Shown here in pieces: positions 22,911 to 32,179 of a DNA stretch of 46,785 nucleotides. The notes beneath the pieces are model-generated. The model made no database searches. It saw only the letters and a program-made list of their open reading frames with translations, and was not told the origin of the DNA. The DNA lies in the NCBI GenBank assembly GCA_021816765.1, contig JAKAXB010000007.1, positions 1 to 46,785 on the forward strand. Direction: 5' to 3'. Every line of letters begins with the position of its first letter. Within the stretch, counting starts at the first letter, position 1. This DNA is from Natronospirales bacterium. Its GTDB lineage: Bacteria; Pseudomonadota; Gammaproteobacteria; Natronospirales; REEB76. A program made the translations under genes and the position numbers.

Positions 22911-24073
22911 CGCGCGCGCGCATTGTCGCGATGCTGTGCACATTCCTGTTGCTGGGCGGTGCGCTCCATGCCGCCACTGACACCGCAGCGGCCAAACAGG
23001 CGGAACTCAAGCTGCTGCGCGTACGCATCGCCGAAGTACAGGCGAATATGGATCGCGACGTTCAGCGGCGCAGCAAGCTGCAGTTGCAGTTGCGCAAGAA
23101 TGAGTGGGAGATCGCACAACTGGCCGAGAGTTTGCACGACCTGGATCGTTCGGTTACCCGGGCGCAAACAAAATTGGATGCGTTGCACCGCCGGCAGATG
23201 CAGAAGCAAGCGGCGCTGGATGCGCAGAAGGCGGCGCTGGCGAAACAGATCCGTGCCGCCTACATGCAAGGCCGGGATTCGCAACTGCAGTTGCTGTTGG
23301 ACGCCCAGGACCCCGCCACCATCAGCCGGTTGTTGACCTATTACGACTATTTCAACAAGGCGCGGGCCGCGCGTATTCGGGCGGTGCGCAACGAACTCGA
23401 TGCCCTCGCCAGAATCAACGCGCAGGTCGAGCAGCAGGTGAACAGGCTTACCAACCTGCACGATCAGCGTGCCCGGGCGCTCGCCAGCCTGCAGCGGACG
23501 CGCGCTGCACGCAGGCAATTGCTCGCAAAACTCAACGCCAAAATCCACAACCGCGGCGAGAAGCTCGTGCGCATGCAACGCAATGCGCGTTCCATTGAGG
23601 ATCTGCTGGCGAGTCTGCAGCGGGCGTTGTCGGATATCCCAGCGGGTCTGGCAAAACACCATCACTTCGCCAGGTTACGCGGGCGTCTGCCCTGGCCGGT
23701 AATGGGCCGGGTGATCCAGTACTTCGGTGAACCGCTGGCGGACGGCCGCCTGCATGCCCAGGGCGATCTCATCGCCGCGCCGCAGGGCACGCCGGTACGC
23801 GCCGTGTTCTATGGACGCGTGATATTTGCAGACTGGCTGCCGTATTTCGGCCTGCTGGTGATCATTGACCACGGTGACGGGTACATGAGCATCTATGCAC
23901 ACAACCAGAGCGTGTACGTGCACGTGGGAGACTGGGTGCAGGCCGGCGAGACCATCGCCACCCTGGGAGACAGCGGCGGCCAGAACAAGCCGGCGCTGTA
24001 TTTTGAAATCCGCCATCGCAACGTGGCGCTCAATCCGCGCGAATGGTGTCGCGGTCATCTGCCACGCGGTTAA
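22907..24073 (+). CDS. envC: EnvC-like murein hydrolase activator
   Basis: This encodes 388 aa from the ATG at 22907. Residues 1-23 form a signal peptide (LCTFLLLGGALHA). A long coiled coil runs from about 27 to 240, rich in Gln, Arg and Leu. The C-terminal LytM/M23 fold (about 265-385) contains HAQGDLIAAPQGTPVRAVF and VIIDHGDGYMSIYAHNQSV. The normal HxH metal pair is replaced by LYFEI, so it should not be an active peptidase. This fits EnvC, which activates amidases at the division septum. It heads envC-ctp-yibQ. In enterics gpmI precedes envC; it is missing here. The frame is open upstream to 22691, but the promoter position argues against those starts. Confidence 0.9.
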   Translation: MTRARIVAMLCTFLLLGGALHAATDTAAAKQAELKLLRVRIAEVQANMDRDVQRRSKLQLQLRKNEWEIAQLAESLHDLDRSVTRAQTKLDALHRRQMQKQAALDAQKAALAKQIRAAYMQGRDSQLQLLLDAQDPATISRLLTYYDYFNKARAARIRAVRNELDALARINAQVEQQVNRLTNLHDQRARALASLQRTRAARRQLLAKLNAKIHNRGEKLVRMQRNARSIEDLLASLQRALSDIPAGLAKHHHFARLRGRLPWPVMGRVIQYFGEPLADGRLHAQGDLIAAPQGTPVRAVFYGRVIFADWLPYFGLLVIIDHGDGYMSIYAHNQSVYVHVGDWVQAGETIATLGDSGGQNKPALYFEIRHRNVALNPREWCRGHLPRG

Positions 24074-24141
24074 GCGCCACGTCGCTGTGTTATCTTGATT
24101 GTGCATTTCAGCAGACTGTTCGCAACCGGAGAATATTTCCC

Positions 24142-25464
24142 ATGTCCATCATGTTCCGCAAGTCTGTCGTAAGGGTGATCGGTCTCGTACTGGGAATCGC
24201 TCTCGCCGTGCCGGCGCCCGTTTTCGCCGCTGCAACCCCGGCTCCCGCTACGCCGCCGCAATCCCGGTTGCCCTGGCAGCAAGTACGGCTGCTGGCGGAT
24301 GTGATGCAGCTTGTCAAGGAAGACTACGTGCGTCCGGTAAGCGACAAGACGCTTATAGACAACGCCATTGGCGGAATGCTTGCGGGCTTGGACCCCCATT
24401 CCGCTTTTCTGGACAAGGCGGATTACCTGCAAATGCAGACCCTGACCACGGGGCAGTTCGGCGGCCTGGGGCTCGAAGTCACGCAGCAGAACGGCGCCGT
24501 AGTGGTGATTTCCCCGATAGATGACACCCCAGCCGCCCGGGCCGGTATTCAGGCCGGCGATATCATCGTGCGTGTCAACGGCACCGCTCTTGACGGCATG
24601 AGCCTGGATGCCGCGGTGGCGCTCATGCGCGGGGCACCCGGTACCAGCGTGATGCTGACCATTCTGCGCCACGGTGTGGACAAGCCGCTGGATTTCAGGC
24701 TCACACGCTCTGAAGTCCATGTGGCCAGTGTGCGCAGCCGCCTGCTGGAGCCAGGTTACGGGTACGTGCGCATCAGCCAGTTCAGCGAGGATACGGGCAG
24801 CGGGGTGGTGAAGGCGGTGAAAACCCTGGTCAAAGAGAACCACGGCGCACTCAAGGGCCTGGTGTTGGACTTGCGCAATAATCCCGGCGGCCTGGTGGAC
24901 GCGGCGGTGGATGTGTCCGATGCGTTCCTGAACAGCGGCATCATCGTCTCCGCGAAAGGCCGTGCGCCGGATTCCAATTTTGTGCGCCGCGCGACGCCGG
25001 GTGACATACTCGCCGGTGCGCCCATGGTGGTGCTGGTAAACGGCGGTACCGCTTCGGCGGCGGAAATCACCGCCGGTGCACTCAAGGACAATCACCGCGC
25101 GCTCATCCTGGGCACCCAGACTTTCGGCAAGGGATCGGTGCAGACCGTGATTCCGCTGCCGGAGGGTGCCGCCATCAAGCTCACCACCTCTTTGTATTAC
25201 ACGCCTTCGGGGCATTCCATCCAGGCGGAAGGCATCAAGCCGGATATCGTGGTGCCGGCTTTCAACGTAAGCGCGTCGAATACAGCCGGCGCAACTCTCA
25301 GGGAAGCCAATCTGGAAGGCCATCTCGGTAACACCGCGCCCACACCGGAAGCACCGTCCGATGTCAAGGCCGGCGATCAATTGGCGTTGCAGGATTTTCA
25401 GCTTTATGAAGCCCTGAATGTTCTCAAGGGCCTGAGTCTGGCAAATGACGGCGGGTCGGGATGA
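24142..25464 (+). CDS. Carboxyl-terminal processing protease, family S41A
   Basis: This encodes 440 aa. Residues 1-30 are a signal peptide (GLVLGIALAVPAPVFA). A PDZ domain spans about 112-185 (GLGLEVTQQNG, AGIQAGDIIVRVNG). The catalytic domain has LDLRNNPGGLVDAAV, the nucleophile Ser305 in GGTASAAEI and Lys330 in TFGKGSVQ. The 25-residue spacing is the same as in known Ser-Lys C-terminal proteases. It should cleave envelope proteins in the periplasm. It begins about 70 nt after envC, and its stop overlaps yibQ (ATGA). The neighbouring genes suggest a role in cell-wall hydrolase control, which is inference. Confidence 0.95.
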   Translation: MSIMFRKSVVRVIGLVLGIALAVPAPVFAAATPAPATPPQSRLPWQQVRLLADVMQLVKEDYVRPVSDKTLIDNAIGGMLAGLDPHSAFLDKADYLQMQTLTTGQFGGLGLEVTQQNGAVVVISPIDDTPAARAGIQAGDIIVRVNGTALDGMSLDAAVALMRGAPGTSVMLTILRHGVDKPLDFRLTRSEVHVASVRSRLLEPGYGYVRISQFSEDTGSGVVKAVKTLVKENHGALKGLVLDLRNNPGGLVDAAVDVSDAFLNSGIIVSAKGRAPDSNFVRRATPGDILAGAPMVVLVNGGTASAAEITAGALKDNHRALILGTQTFGKGSVQTVIPLPEGAAIKLTTSLYYTPSGHSIQAEGIKPDIVVPAFNVSASNTAGATLREANLEGHLGNTAPTPEAPSDVKAGDQLALQDFQLYEALNVLKGLSLANDGGSG

Positions 25465-26297
25465 TACCGCGCAGCGCGTGGCGGCAACGCAGGCGGACAG
25501 CTGCAGCGCTGTTGTCCGTGCTGCTCGCGCTGTGCGGCTTTGCACCGCATGCCGCGTCGGCGCATCCCGTCATCGCCATCATCATTGATGATTTGGGCAA
25601 TACCCTGGTGGAGGACCGGCGCGCAGTGGATTTGCCGGGCCCGGTGGCCTGCGCCATCCTGCCGCATACGCCTTTTTCGGTGCGCATTGCGGACCTTGCC
25701 CATGCGCGCGGCAAGGAAGTGTTGCTGCATCTGCCCATGCAGGCCATTGATGACGCGCCCCTTGGCCCAGGCGGTATCACGCTGCACATGACCAGACGGC
25801 AGATCCAGGACACGGTGCGCGGCGATGTGGCGTCCATTCCCTACCTGGTGGGCGTCAACAACCATGAAGGCAGCCTCATCAGCATGCACCCCGGCGATCT
25901 CGCCTGGATCATGCAGACACTGCATCACATCGGGCATCTCTTCTTTATAGATAGTTACACCACCACGGACAGCATCGCCTACCAGATCGCACTGGAGAAC
26001 CACGTGCCGGCGGCGCGCCGCGACGTGTTTCTGGATGACGTGAATACACCCCAGGCGGTCGGGTTCCAGTTCAACCGGCTGCTGGACATCGCTCGTGACA
26101 AGGGATTCGCCATCGCCATCGGTCATCCCCGACCGGCGACCCTGAGCGTGCTGGAGGCGGAGCTTCCCGGGCTCGCTGCCCGGCATGTCGAGCTTGTGCC
26201 GTTGGCTGCCATCGTGAAGTTACAGCAGCGGCACCCGATCCCGTGGCCGCAATCCATCTATCCCTTGCCAGCGGCACCAGGGAAACCGGGAGCCTGA
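25461..26297 (+). CDS. YibQ-like divergent polysaccharide deacetylase
   Basis: This encodes 278 aa. A signal peptide ends near residue 34 (AASA). The mature protein begins HPVIAIIIDDLGNT with the Asp pair at 43-44, then CAILPHTPFS, EVLLHLPMQ, VGVNNHEGS and FFIDSYTT, the ordered motifs of the divergent polysaccharide deacetylase family (NodB-like fold). Its substrate is not known. The start overlaps the ctp stop by 4 nt. In many gammaproteobacteria the same gene follows envC. It converges on the di-iron protein gene with about 30 nt between them; GATGCG-CAG-CGCATC at 26296-26310 could form a short hairpin there. Confidence 0.92.
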   Translation: MIPRSAWRQRRRTAAALLSVLLALCGFAPHAASAHPVIAIIIDDLGNTLVEDRRAVDLPGPVACAILPHTPFSVRIADLAHARGKEVLLHLPMQAIDDAPLGPGGITLHMTRRQIQDTVRGDVASIPYLVGVNNHEGSLISMHPGDLAWIMQTLHHIGHLFFIDSYTTTDSIAYQIALENHVPAARRDVFLDDVNTPQAVGFQFNRLLDIARDKGFAIAIGHPRPATLSVLEAELPGLAARHVELVPLAAIVKLQQRHPIPWPQSIYPLPAAPGKPGA

Positions 26298-26326
26298 TGC
26301 GCAGCGCATCCTGGGTACGGGTTTAC

Positions 26327-27271
26327 TCAGTGCGCGAACCTGGTCCATTGATTCAATATGCAAGCACGCAGGCGCGGGTAAAAACCGGCGCACGCCCCGC
26401 TGCGAATATTGAGAATACCGCGCCACTCGCCCCACAGCAGATAGCGCGACAGAGCCGTAATGACCGACTGGACAAGGCGCTGCACCCGCGGACCCGGATG
26501 CAGGGGTTTGAGTACCATCTTGACGCCCATCTCGTGGGGGAAATAGGCACCCAACAGGTAACGCGCACGTTTCTGTATCTTGCGGTACAGGCGATTATCA
26601 AAAGGCTCTCCGGGATGGCGGATGGCGTAAGCGTGTTTCAGGGCGATGCGACTATCGTCGCCATCTATCATTCTCAGGCGGCGCCACACCGCCTTGAATA
26701 CCTGCGCGCGACTGGTATTCTCACGCTCACGGTAAAGCAGGAAATAGCGGAAGAAATACTTGTAATGCCGCACTTCATCCTCGCGGATGCATTTGGCAAG
26801 CAGGCGCAATACCGCATCCGGGCTGAAGCGGCCGAGAGCGGTGTAATAACCCGAGGTACCCATCTCCACGATGCAGCGTGAAGCCATTTCCAGACAGCGT
26901 GTGGGTTCCAGTGCCTCCACCTCGCAGTGGGCGGAGAATTCCGCGAAAAATCCCCGGTAAATCTCATCCCAATCAAACGTCGGCCAGGCCGCCTGTACAT
27001 AGCGTTTGAGTGCCCGGCCGTGCTGCAATTCTTCGTGCTGCCAGTGTTGTTCCAGCCACGTGGTGACTTCCTCATCACCGGAGTAGTACTTGATGAGATT
27101 GCGCGCATACGTGTCGGTGGCGGTTTCGATGAACGAGGCGGTGGTAACGAGATAAAAAAGCAGCTCCTGGTCCGCTACCTCGGCGCGGCGGATGGCGTGC
27201 CAGGGAATATCATCCAGTGTCCAGCGTTGATGAGCAGGTGAGTGCTTGCTTGTCGGAGAAACCATGCTCAT
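26327..27271 (-). CDS. Ferritin-like di-iron protein of unknown substrate
   Basis: This encodes 314 aa. The helices carry a classic carboxylate di-iron set: Glu49 (ASFIETATDTY), E81-x-x-H84 (EELQH), Glu136 (CIVEMGTSGYY) and E166-x-x-H169 (EDEVRHY). The pattern resembles acyl-ACP desaturase-type and other ferritin-like oxidases. The C-terminal third (about 200-314) is basic and has hydrophobic helices (VITALSRYLLWGEW), suggesting membrane contact. No signal peptide is visible. It is a single gene, convergent with yibQ and divergent from an M20 amidohydrolase gene. I cannot name the reaction; fatty acid or aromatic oxidation are possibilities only. Confidence 0.8.
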   Translation of the reverse strand: MSMVSPTSKHSPAHQRWTLDDIPWHAIRRAEVADQELLFYLVTTASFIETATDTYARNLIKYYSGDEEVTTWLEQHWQHEELQHGRALKRYVQAAWPTFDWDEIYRGFFAEFSAHCEVEALEPTRCLEMASRCIVEMGTSGYYTALGRFSPDAVLRLLAKCIREDEVRHYKYFFRYFLLYRERENTSRAQVFKAVWRRLRMIDGDDSRIALKHAYAIRHPGEPFDNRLYRKIQKRARYLLGAYFPHEMGVKMVLKPLHPGPRVQRLVQSVITALSRYLLWGEWRGILNIRSGACAGFYPRLRACILNQWTRFAH

Positions 27272-27433
27272 ATTGTTATCCAGTTCATCACCGTAGTTTA
27301 CGCCGATCGCGCATGCCCATCCGGAAGGAAGCGTTTTATCCTGATTAAGACGATTTTCCCCCGGTAAATTCCCTGTTTTGCATTCCAGGGCGGGAGGATT
27401 ATCATCTGCCCGGTGAGGATCAGGGGGTGAACC

Positions 27434-28597
27434 TTGGACGCCAAGAATGCCGCGCGCGAGCGCTTGAAGCAGGCGCGTGAATCACTGGTGGCTTTGAGCC
27501 ATCGTATCCACGCCCATCCGGAACTGGGTTTCGAGGAACGGCAAGCCTGCAACTGGCTGACCGGGTTGCTGAGCGATGCGGGGTTTTCCGTTGAGACGGG
27601 CGTCTGTGATTTGCCCACCGCGTTCATGGCCAGGGCCGGCAGCGGCCCGCTCAACATCGGCATCATGGCGGAGTACGACAGCCTGCCGGGCGTCGGTCAT
27701 GCCTGCGGTCACAATCTCATTGCCGCCATGGCGGCGGGCGCGGCCATGGCCGCCGCCAAAGTGGCGGACGATGTCGGGCTTACCGTAACTGTTATCGGCA
27801 CACCCGCCGAGGAGGTGGGCAACGCTTCCGGCAAGATTCTCCTGCTGGAGCGCGGTGCCTTTGCCGGTATCCATGCGGCGATGATGGTGCACCCCGCGCC
27901 CATGGATTTTGTGCAGCCCAGGATCATCGCCGCTTCCATGTTCGACGTGCACTACACCGGCAAGGCGGCGCATGCCTCGGCATTTCCGGAACTCGGCATC
28001 AACGCCGCCGATGCGCTGACACTGGCGCAGACCGCCATCGGCTTGCTGCGCCAGCACATACGCGCCGGCGACCGCATTCACGGCATCTGCACCCATGGCG
28101 GCGACGCGCCCAATATCGTTCCCGCGTATACCGCAGCACGCTACATCATCCGCGGCGAAACACTGAACGAGCTGGAAGAGTTGCGCGTGAAGGTGCGCCA
28201 TTGCTTCGAAGCCGGTGCTCTCGCCACCGGTTCCAAGCTGGAAATCCGCGGCGGCGACAAGCCATACACGGAGATGCTGCACGATGCGGACCTGGCGGAA
28301 CTGTACCGCCGCAACGCCGAAGCGCTGGGCCGGCAATTCCCCGGTCCCGGTTCCACGGCCGGGCGCTTCAGCGCCTCCACCGACATGGGCAATGTTTCCA
28401 AGGCCCTGCCTTCCATCCATCCCATGATCGGCATTGATTCCCTGCCGGCCGTGAACCACCAACCGGAGTTCGCCGCCCACTGCGTCAGCACCGCGGCGGA
28501 CCAGGCCCTGTGGGACGGCGCCCTGGGGATGGCATGGACCGCCATTGATGTGGCGGGGGAGCGTACTTTGAGCGCGCGGTTGCTGGCAGGGAATTAA
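27434..28597 (+). CDS. M20-family amidohydrolase (AbgB-like)
   Basis: This encodes 387 aa. HRIHAHPELGFEE, then AEYDSLPGVGHACGHN with Cys91 and His93, the acid pair Glu126-Glu127 in IGTPAEEVG and a His in MVHPAPMD at 153 are the metal and catalytic motifs of M20D amidohydrolases such as AbgB. GKAAHASAFPELGINAADA marks the dimerisation lid. It should hydrolyse an N-acyl or peptide amide in the cytoplasm; the substrate is not evident. The start appears to be TTG at 27434, 4 nt after AGGGGGTGA. No in-frame ATG exists nearby. It precedes the S10 peptidase on the same strand, separated by 132 nt containing a palindrome. Confidence 0.88.
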   Translation: MDAKNAARERLKQARESLVALSHRIHAHPELGFEERQACNWLTGLLSDAGFSVETGVCDLPTAFMARAGSGPLNIGIMAEYDSLPGVGHACGHNLIAAMAAGAAMAAAKVADDVGLTVTVIGTPAEEVGNASGKILLLERGAFAGIHAAMMVHPAPMDFVQPRIIAASMFDVHYTGKAAHASAFPELGINAADALTLAQTAIGLLRQHIRAGDRIHGICTHGGDAPNIVPAYTAARYIIRGETLNELEELRVKVRHCFEAGALATGSKLEIRGGDKPYTEMLHDADLAELYRRNAEALGRQFPGPGSTAGRFSASTDMGNVSKALPSIHPMIGIDSLPAVNHQPEFAAHCVSTAADQALWDGALGMAWTAIDVAGERTLSARLLAGN

Positions 28598-28640
28598 CAC
28601 ATTGCGGCGTTGAACCTGGCGTATCCGCAGCTATCCACCG

Positions 28641-28660
28641 GGGAATACGAACGTATTCCC
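28641..28660. promoter_or_regulatory. Perfect 20-bp palindrome upstream of the S10 peptidase
   Basis: Arms GGGAATACG / CGTATTCCC are separated by AA. It lies 69 nt before the GTG start of the peptidase and 43 nt after the M20 stop. There is no T-run, so it is more like an operator for a dimeric regulator than a terminator. Confidence 0.5.
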
Positions 28661-28729
28661 ATCCCGGACCTGGTGTCGCAAGCCCGCGGGGCTCGCCGGC
28701 ATCAGGCCTTTTCAGACGGAGGTGATAAC

Positions 28730-30283
28730 GTGAAGAAGTATCCTGGTCTTTTATTCATGATGTTCCTGACGGTTTACGGCCTGTCCGCACTGGCCGCCGA
28801 CAAAATGCCGGCCAGAAGCAGCGCCAGCAACACCTCGCCGCCCAAGGAAGAAAAATCCGTGACCCACGGCAGCGTGACGGTGGAAGGCCACCGCATTGAT
28901 TACACGGCCACGGCCGGCACTCTCATCCTCAAGAATGGCAAGGGCCAGTCCACCGGCAGCATGTTCTATGTGGCTTACACCAGGCGCGGTGTGAAGAACA
29001 AAAGCCGGCGGCCTGTCACTTTCTTCTATAACGGCGGCCCGGGTTCTTCCACGGTGTGGTTGCATATGGGCGCCTTTGGACCCCGCCGGGTGGTGACCGC
29101 CGATCACACGCAAACACCGGCAGCCCCGTATGGGTTGGTGAATAATGATTACAGCCTGCTGGATGTCAGCGATGAAGTGTTCATTGACGCCATGGGCACG
29201 GGTTACAGCCGCATCATCGGCAAGGACCAGGGCGGCGCCGGCGTACCCAAGGATTTTTACGGCGTGGACGCCGACGTGAAATCCTTCGCGCAGTTCATCA
29301 GTCGTTATCTGAGCGAAAATGGCCGCTGGAATTCCCCCAAGTACCTGTTTGGTGAAAGCTACGGCACACCGCGTTCCGCGGCGCTGGTGAATTATCTGGA
29401 ACGGCATGACGACATGGATATGAACGGCGTCATTCTGCTGTCATCCATTCTGGATTTCAGGACCGCGAGTTTCAACGCCGGCAATGATCTGCCCTTTGAA
29501 CTGTTCCTGCCGTCCTACGCGGCGGTGGCCTGGTATCACCATGCACTGCCCAACCCGCCGGCTGAACTGCAACCGTTTCTGCGGCAGGTGGAACAGTTCG
29601 CCATGACCGGATACGCACAGGCTCTGGATGAGGGTAATGCGCTGAGTCAAAGTGAGTTCACGAATGTGGCGAATAAACTGCACGAGTACACGGGCTTAAG
29701 CACGACCTACATCGAGAAGGCCGACTTGCGCGTCACCGCGAGCGAATTCGAACATCAGCTTTTGAGCAACCGGGATATGACCACCGGCCGTCTGGACGCG
29801 CGTTTCACGGGGCCGAGCATGGACCCCCTGAGCGAGGTGGCGTATTACGATCCGCAGGCGGCCGCCATCAGTTCCGCCTACGTGTCCGCGTTCAACGATT
29901 ACACGCACAATATCCTCAAGTTCGGCCGTAACCGGCGCTATATTCCGGAGACTTACCACAAATGGGACTGGACGCATAAGAACCCCACCACCGGGCAAGC
30001 CTGGCCGGGTTCGCTGAACGTGGCCGTGGATCTTTCACAGGCCATGAAATACGACCCTGACTTGCAGGTGCTGGTGAACAGCGGCTATTTCGATCTGGCC
30101 ACACCGTTTTATGCCACCGTCTACACCATGAACCACTTGCAGATTCCCAGGGAGCTGCAGAACCACATCCACATGGAATATTACAATTCCGGCCACATGG
30201 TGTACGTGCATGTACCGGCGCTCAAGCATCTGCACGACAACGTGGCGCGGTTCATCAGGAACACGGATAACCTGCAACATTGA
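28730..30283 (+). CDS. Secreted serine carboxypeptidase, family S10
   Basis: This encodes 517 aa with a GTG start preceded by an excellent GGAGGTGAT. A signal peptide ends near residue 23 (YGLSALAA). The oxyanion segment FFYNGGPGSS is followed by the catalytic triad: Ser210 in GESYGTPR, Asp455 in NSGYFDLATP and His489 in YNSGHMVYV. These are the standard S10 motifs and order. It should remove C-terminal residues from peptides outside the cytoplasm. S10 enzymes are best known in eukaryotes but occur in various bacteria. A strong terminator follows the gene. Pairing with the M20 enzyme could form a peptide-use route; this is inference. Confidence 0.94.
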   Translation: MKKYPGLLFMMFLTVYGLSALAADKMPARSSASNTSPPKEEKSVTHGSVTVEGHRIDYTATAGTLILKNGKGQSTGSMFYVAYTRRGVKNKSRRPVTFFYNGGPGSSTVWLHMGAFGPRRVVTADHTQTPAAPYGLVNNDYSLLDVSDEVFIDAMGTGYSRIIGKDQGGAGVPKDFYGVDADVKSFAQFISRYLSENGRWNSPKYLFGESYGTPRSAALVNYLERHDDMDMNGVILLSSILDFRTASFNAGNDLPFELFLPSYAAVAWYHHALPNPPAELQPFLRQVEQFAMTGYAQALDEGNALSQSEFTNVANKLHEYTGLSTTYIEKADLRVTASEFEHQLLSNRDMTTGRLDARFTGPSMDPLSEVAYYDPQAAAISSAYVSAFNDYTHNILKFGRNRRYIPETYHKWDWTHKNPTTGQAWPGSLNVAVDLSQAMKYDPDLQVLVNSGYFDLATPFYATVYTMNHLQIPRELQNHIHMEYYNSGHMVYVHVPALKHLHDNVARFIRNTDNLQH

Positions 30284-30307
30284 GCTTGGAATCGTTTGAA
30301 ACTTCCG

Positions 30308-30333
30308 CAGGGCTCTTCGGAGCCCTGTTTTTT
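30308..30333 (+). terminator. Intrinsic terminator after the S10 peptidase
   Basis: An 8-bp stem CAGGGCTC / GAGCCCTG with a TTCG tetraloop is followed by six T residues. It begins 25 nt after the peptidase stop. Confidence 0.93.
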
Positions 30334-30500
30334 GTCCGGCGGACAATATGGGACAGTAGATTCCACTGCCGGCTGCTGGTACCCCATATCGGTGTCGTCT
30401 GGGGTACGCGGTGCGGGCCTGTGTCATGCACCTCAGGCGTCTGACACCGTTCGTTGTGTTTCCGGAGATTTTGCCCGGATCAGCCATCTCCGGTTGCCAC
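30334..30500. other. Short spacer between two convergent terminators
   Basis: No gene is seen here. The only structure noticed is an inverted repeat, CCGGAGAT (30462-30469) and ATCTCCGG (30486-30493), with a 16-nt loop. Confidence 0.4.
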
Positions 30501-30527
30501 AAAAAATGGCGGCATGGAAATGCCACC
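30501..30527 (-). terminator. Intrinsic terminator of the hslV-ubiB operon
   Basis: On the minus strand, an 8-bp stem GGTGGCAT / ATGCCGCC (one G-T pair) with a TTCC loop is followed by ATTTTTTG. It lies just downstream of the ubiB stop. Confidence 0.85.
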
Positions 30528-30535
30528 CCGCCGCC

Positions 30536-32179
30536 TCAACTTCTGAGGCGTCCCCACACCAGGATCGCACCGCCCGCCGCCGCCGTCAGTACCGCGAACC
30601 AGTCAGGTACGTGGCCGATGCCGAGCAACAGCGCACCGCTGACTATGAGCGCACCGCCCGCCGCAGCGTGGTAGAGATGCCGGATGCGCTGACGTAGAGC
30701 CTCGCGCAGGTGTTTGAGCTCGTCGCTTTCCATGCCCACCTGCAATTTGCCTTCCGACAGTTGTTGCAGGATGGTGTTGATACGTCCCGGCGTTTCCAGG
30801 AGTAACTCACGCATCGCAGGCAGGCCCGCGCGCAATCGCTTGAACGTTGTCTTGAGGCCCATCTGCTCGCGCACCCAGTCTTCCAGTAACGGCTTGGCGG
30901 TTTTCCACAAATCCAGGTCGGGATACAGCTCGCGGCCCAGGCCCTCGATGTTGAGCAGGGTTTTTTGCAGGAGCACCAGTTGCGGCTGCACTTCCATGTT
31001 GAAACGCCGCGCCGTCTGGAACAGGCGCACCAGCAGCTGGCCGAAGGAAATGTCCTTGAGAGGGCGGTTGAAAATCGGTTCGCACACGGTGCGGATGGCG
31101 GACTCAAATTCGTTCACGCGCGTGTCCGCCGGCACCCACCCCGATTTCACGTGCAGCACGGCCACACGCCGGTAATCACGGTTGAAAAAAGCCAGAAAGT
31201 TCTCCGCGAGATATTGCTGATCGCGCGGCGTCAGGGTACCGACGATGCCGAAATCCACGGCCACGTAGTGCGGATCCTTCGGGTCGTCCACGTTCACGAA
31301 AATATTGCCGGGATGCATATCGGCATGGAAGAAGTTGTGCTTGAAAACCTGCGTGAAAAATATTTCCACACCGTTCTCCGCCAGCTTCTGCATATCGGTA
31401 CCGTGTGCCGTGAGGGTGGCGATGTCGCTGACGGGTACACCGCGGATGCGCTCCATGACCATGACGTTGTGGCGCGTAAGCGGCCAATGCACCTCGGGCA
31501 CATACAGCAGCATCGAGTCCTCGAAATTGCGGCGCAATTGCGCGGCATTGGCCGCTTCGCGCATCAGGTCCAGTTCATCGAGGATGGTCCTTTCGTATTC
31601 GCTCACCACTTCACGCGGCCGTAGCCGGCGGGCATCACGCCAGTAACGCTCCGCGAGTCCGGCGATCAAATACAGCAGGTCCAGGTCGCTGCGAATGATG
31701 CGCTGCACCCCCGGACGCAGCACCTTTACCACCACTTCGTGGCCGTCCTTGAGGCGCGCCGCGTGTACCTGGGCGATGGAGGCGGAAGCAAGCGGCACTT
31801 CGCTGAATTCCTGGAAGAGTTCCCCGACCGGTTTGCCCAGCGTCCTCTCGACCACCTCACGTGCTTCCCGTCCCGGGAACGGCGGCACTCGGTCCTGGAG
31901 CTTCGCCAGCTCGTCGGCGATGTCGTGGGGCAGCAGGTCACGGCGCGTGGACAGCATCTGGCCGAGTTTCACGAAGATCGGGCCGAGATCCTCCAGCGCG
32001 AGGCGTACGCGCTCACCGCGTGGCGCATCGCGGCGCCGCAGCCAGTAAAAGGGGGAGAAATAGATCAGGAAACGAATCGGACGGAAGATGTGCGCCGCCA
32101 GCACGATCTCGTCGAGGCCGTGACGCGCCAGCACGAAATTGATGCGTGCGAGGCGCAGTGTCTGGCGCGGCGTGATCAC
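30536..32179 (-). CDS. ubiB: UbiB, ubiquinone biosynthesis ATPase/kinase-like protein
   Basis: This encodes 547 aa with a GTG start overlapping the ubiJ stop (GTGA). The KxGQ motif is [16 protein letters not shown] near residue 71. [15 protein letters not shown] replaces the usual kinase glycine loop with the alanine-rich loop of ABC1/UbiB proteins. [11 protein letters not shown] and [11 protein letters not shown] are the catalytic-type segments. Two hydrophobic helices end the protein (about 500-545). UbiB supports coenzyme Q synthesis with UbiJ, probably by ATP-driven handling of lipid intermediates. It is last in the operon, before the terminator at 30501. Confidence 0.97.
   Translation of the reverse strand: MITPRQTLRLARINFVLARHGLDEIVLAAHIFRPIRFLIYFSPFYWLRRRDAPRGERVRLALEDLGPIFVKLGQMLSTRRDLLPHDIADELAKLQDRVPPFPGREAREVVERTLGKPVGELFQEFSEVPLASASIAQVHAARLKDGHEVVVKVLRPGVQRIIRSDLDLLYLIAGLAERYWRDARRLRPREVVSEYERTILDELDLMREAANAAQLRRNFEDSMLLYVPEVHWPLTRHNVMVMERIRGVPVSDIATLTAHGTDMQKLAENGVEIFFTQVFKHNFFHADMHPGNIFVNVDDPKDPHYVAVDFGIVGTLTPRDQQYLAENFLAFFNRDYRRVAVLHVKSGWVPADTRVNEFESAIRTVCEPIFNRPLKDISFGQLLVRLFQTARRFNMEVQPQLVLLQKTLLNIEGLGRELYPDLDLWKTAKPLLEDWVREQMGLKTTFKRLRAGLPAMRELLLETPGRINTILQQLSEGKLQVGMESDELKHLREALRQRIRHLYHAAAGGALIVSGALLLGIGHVPDWFAVLTAAAGGAILVWGRLRS

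Noticed and set aside
22907-24073. envC product as an active M23 zinc peptidase
   Set aside because: The HxH pair is replaced by LYFEI, so metal binding is not complete; an amidase activator fits better.
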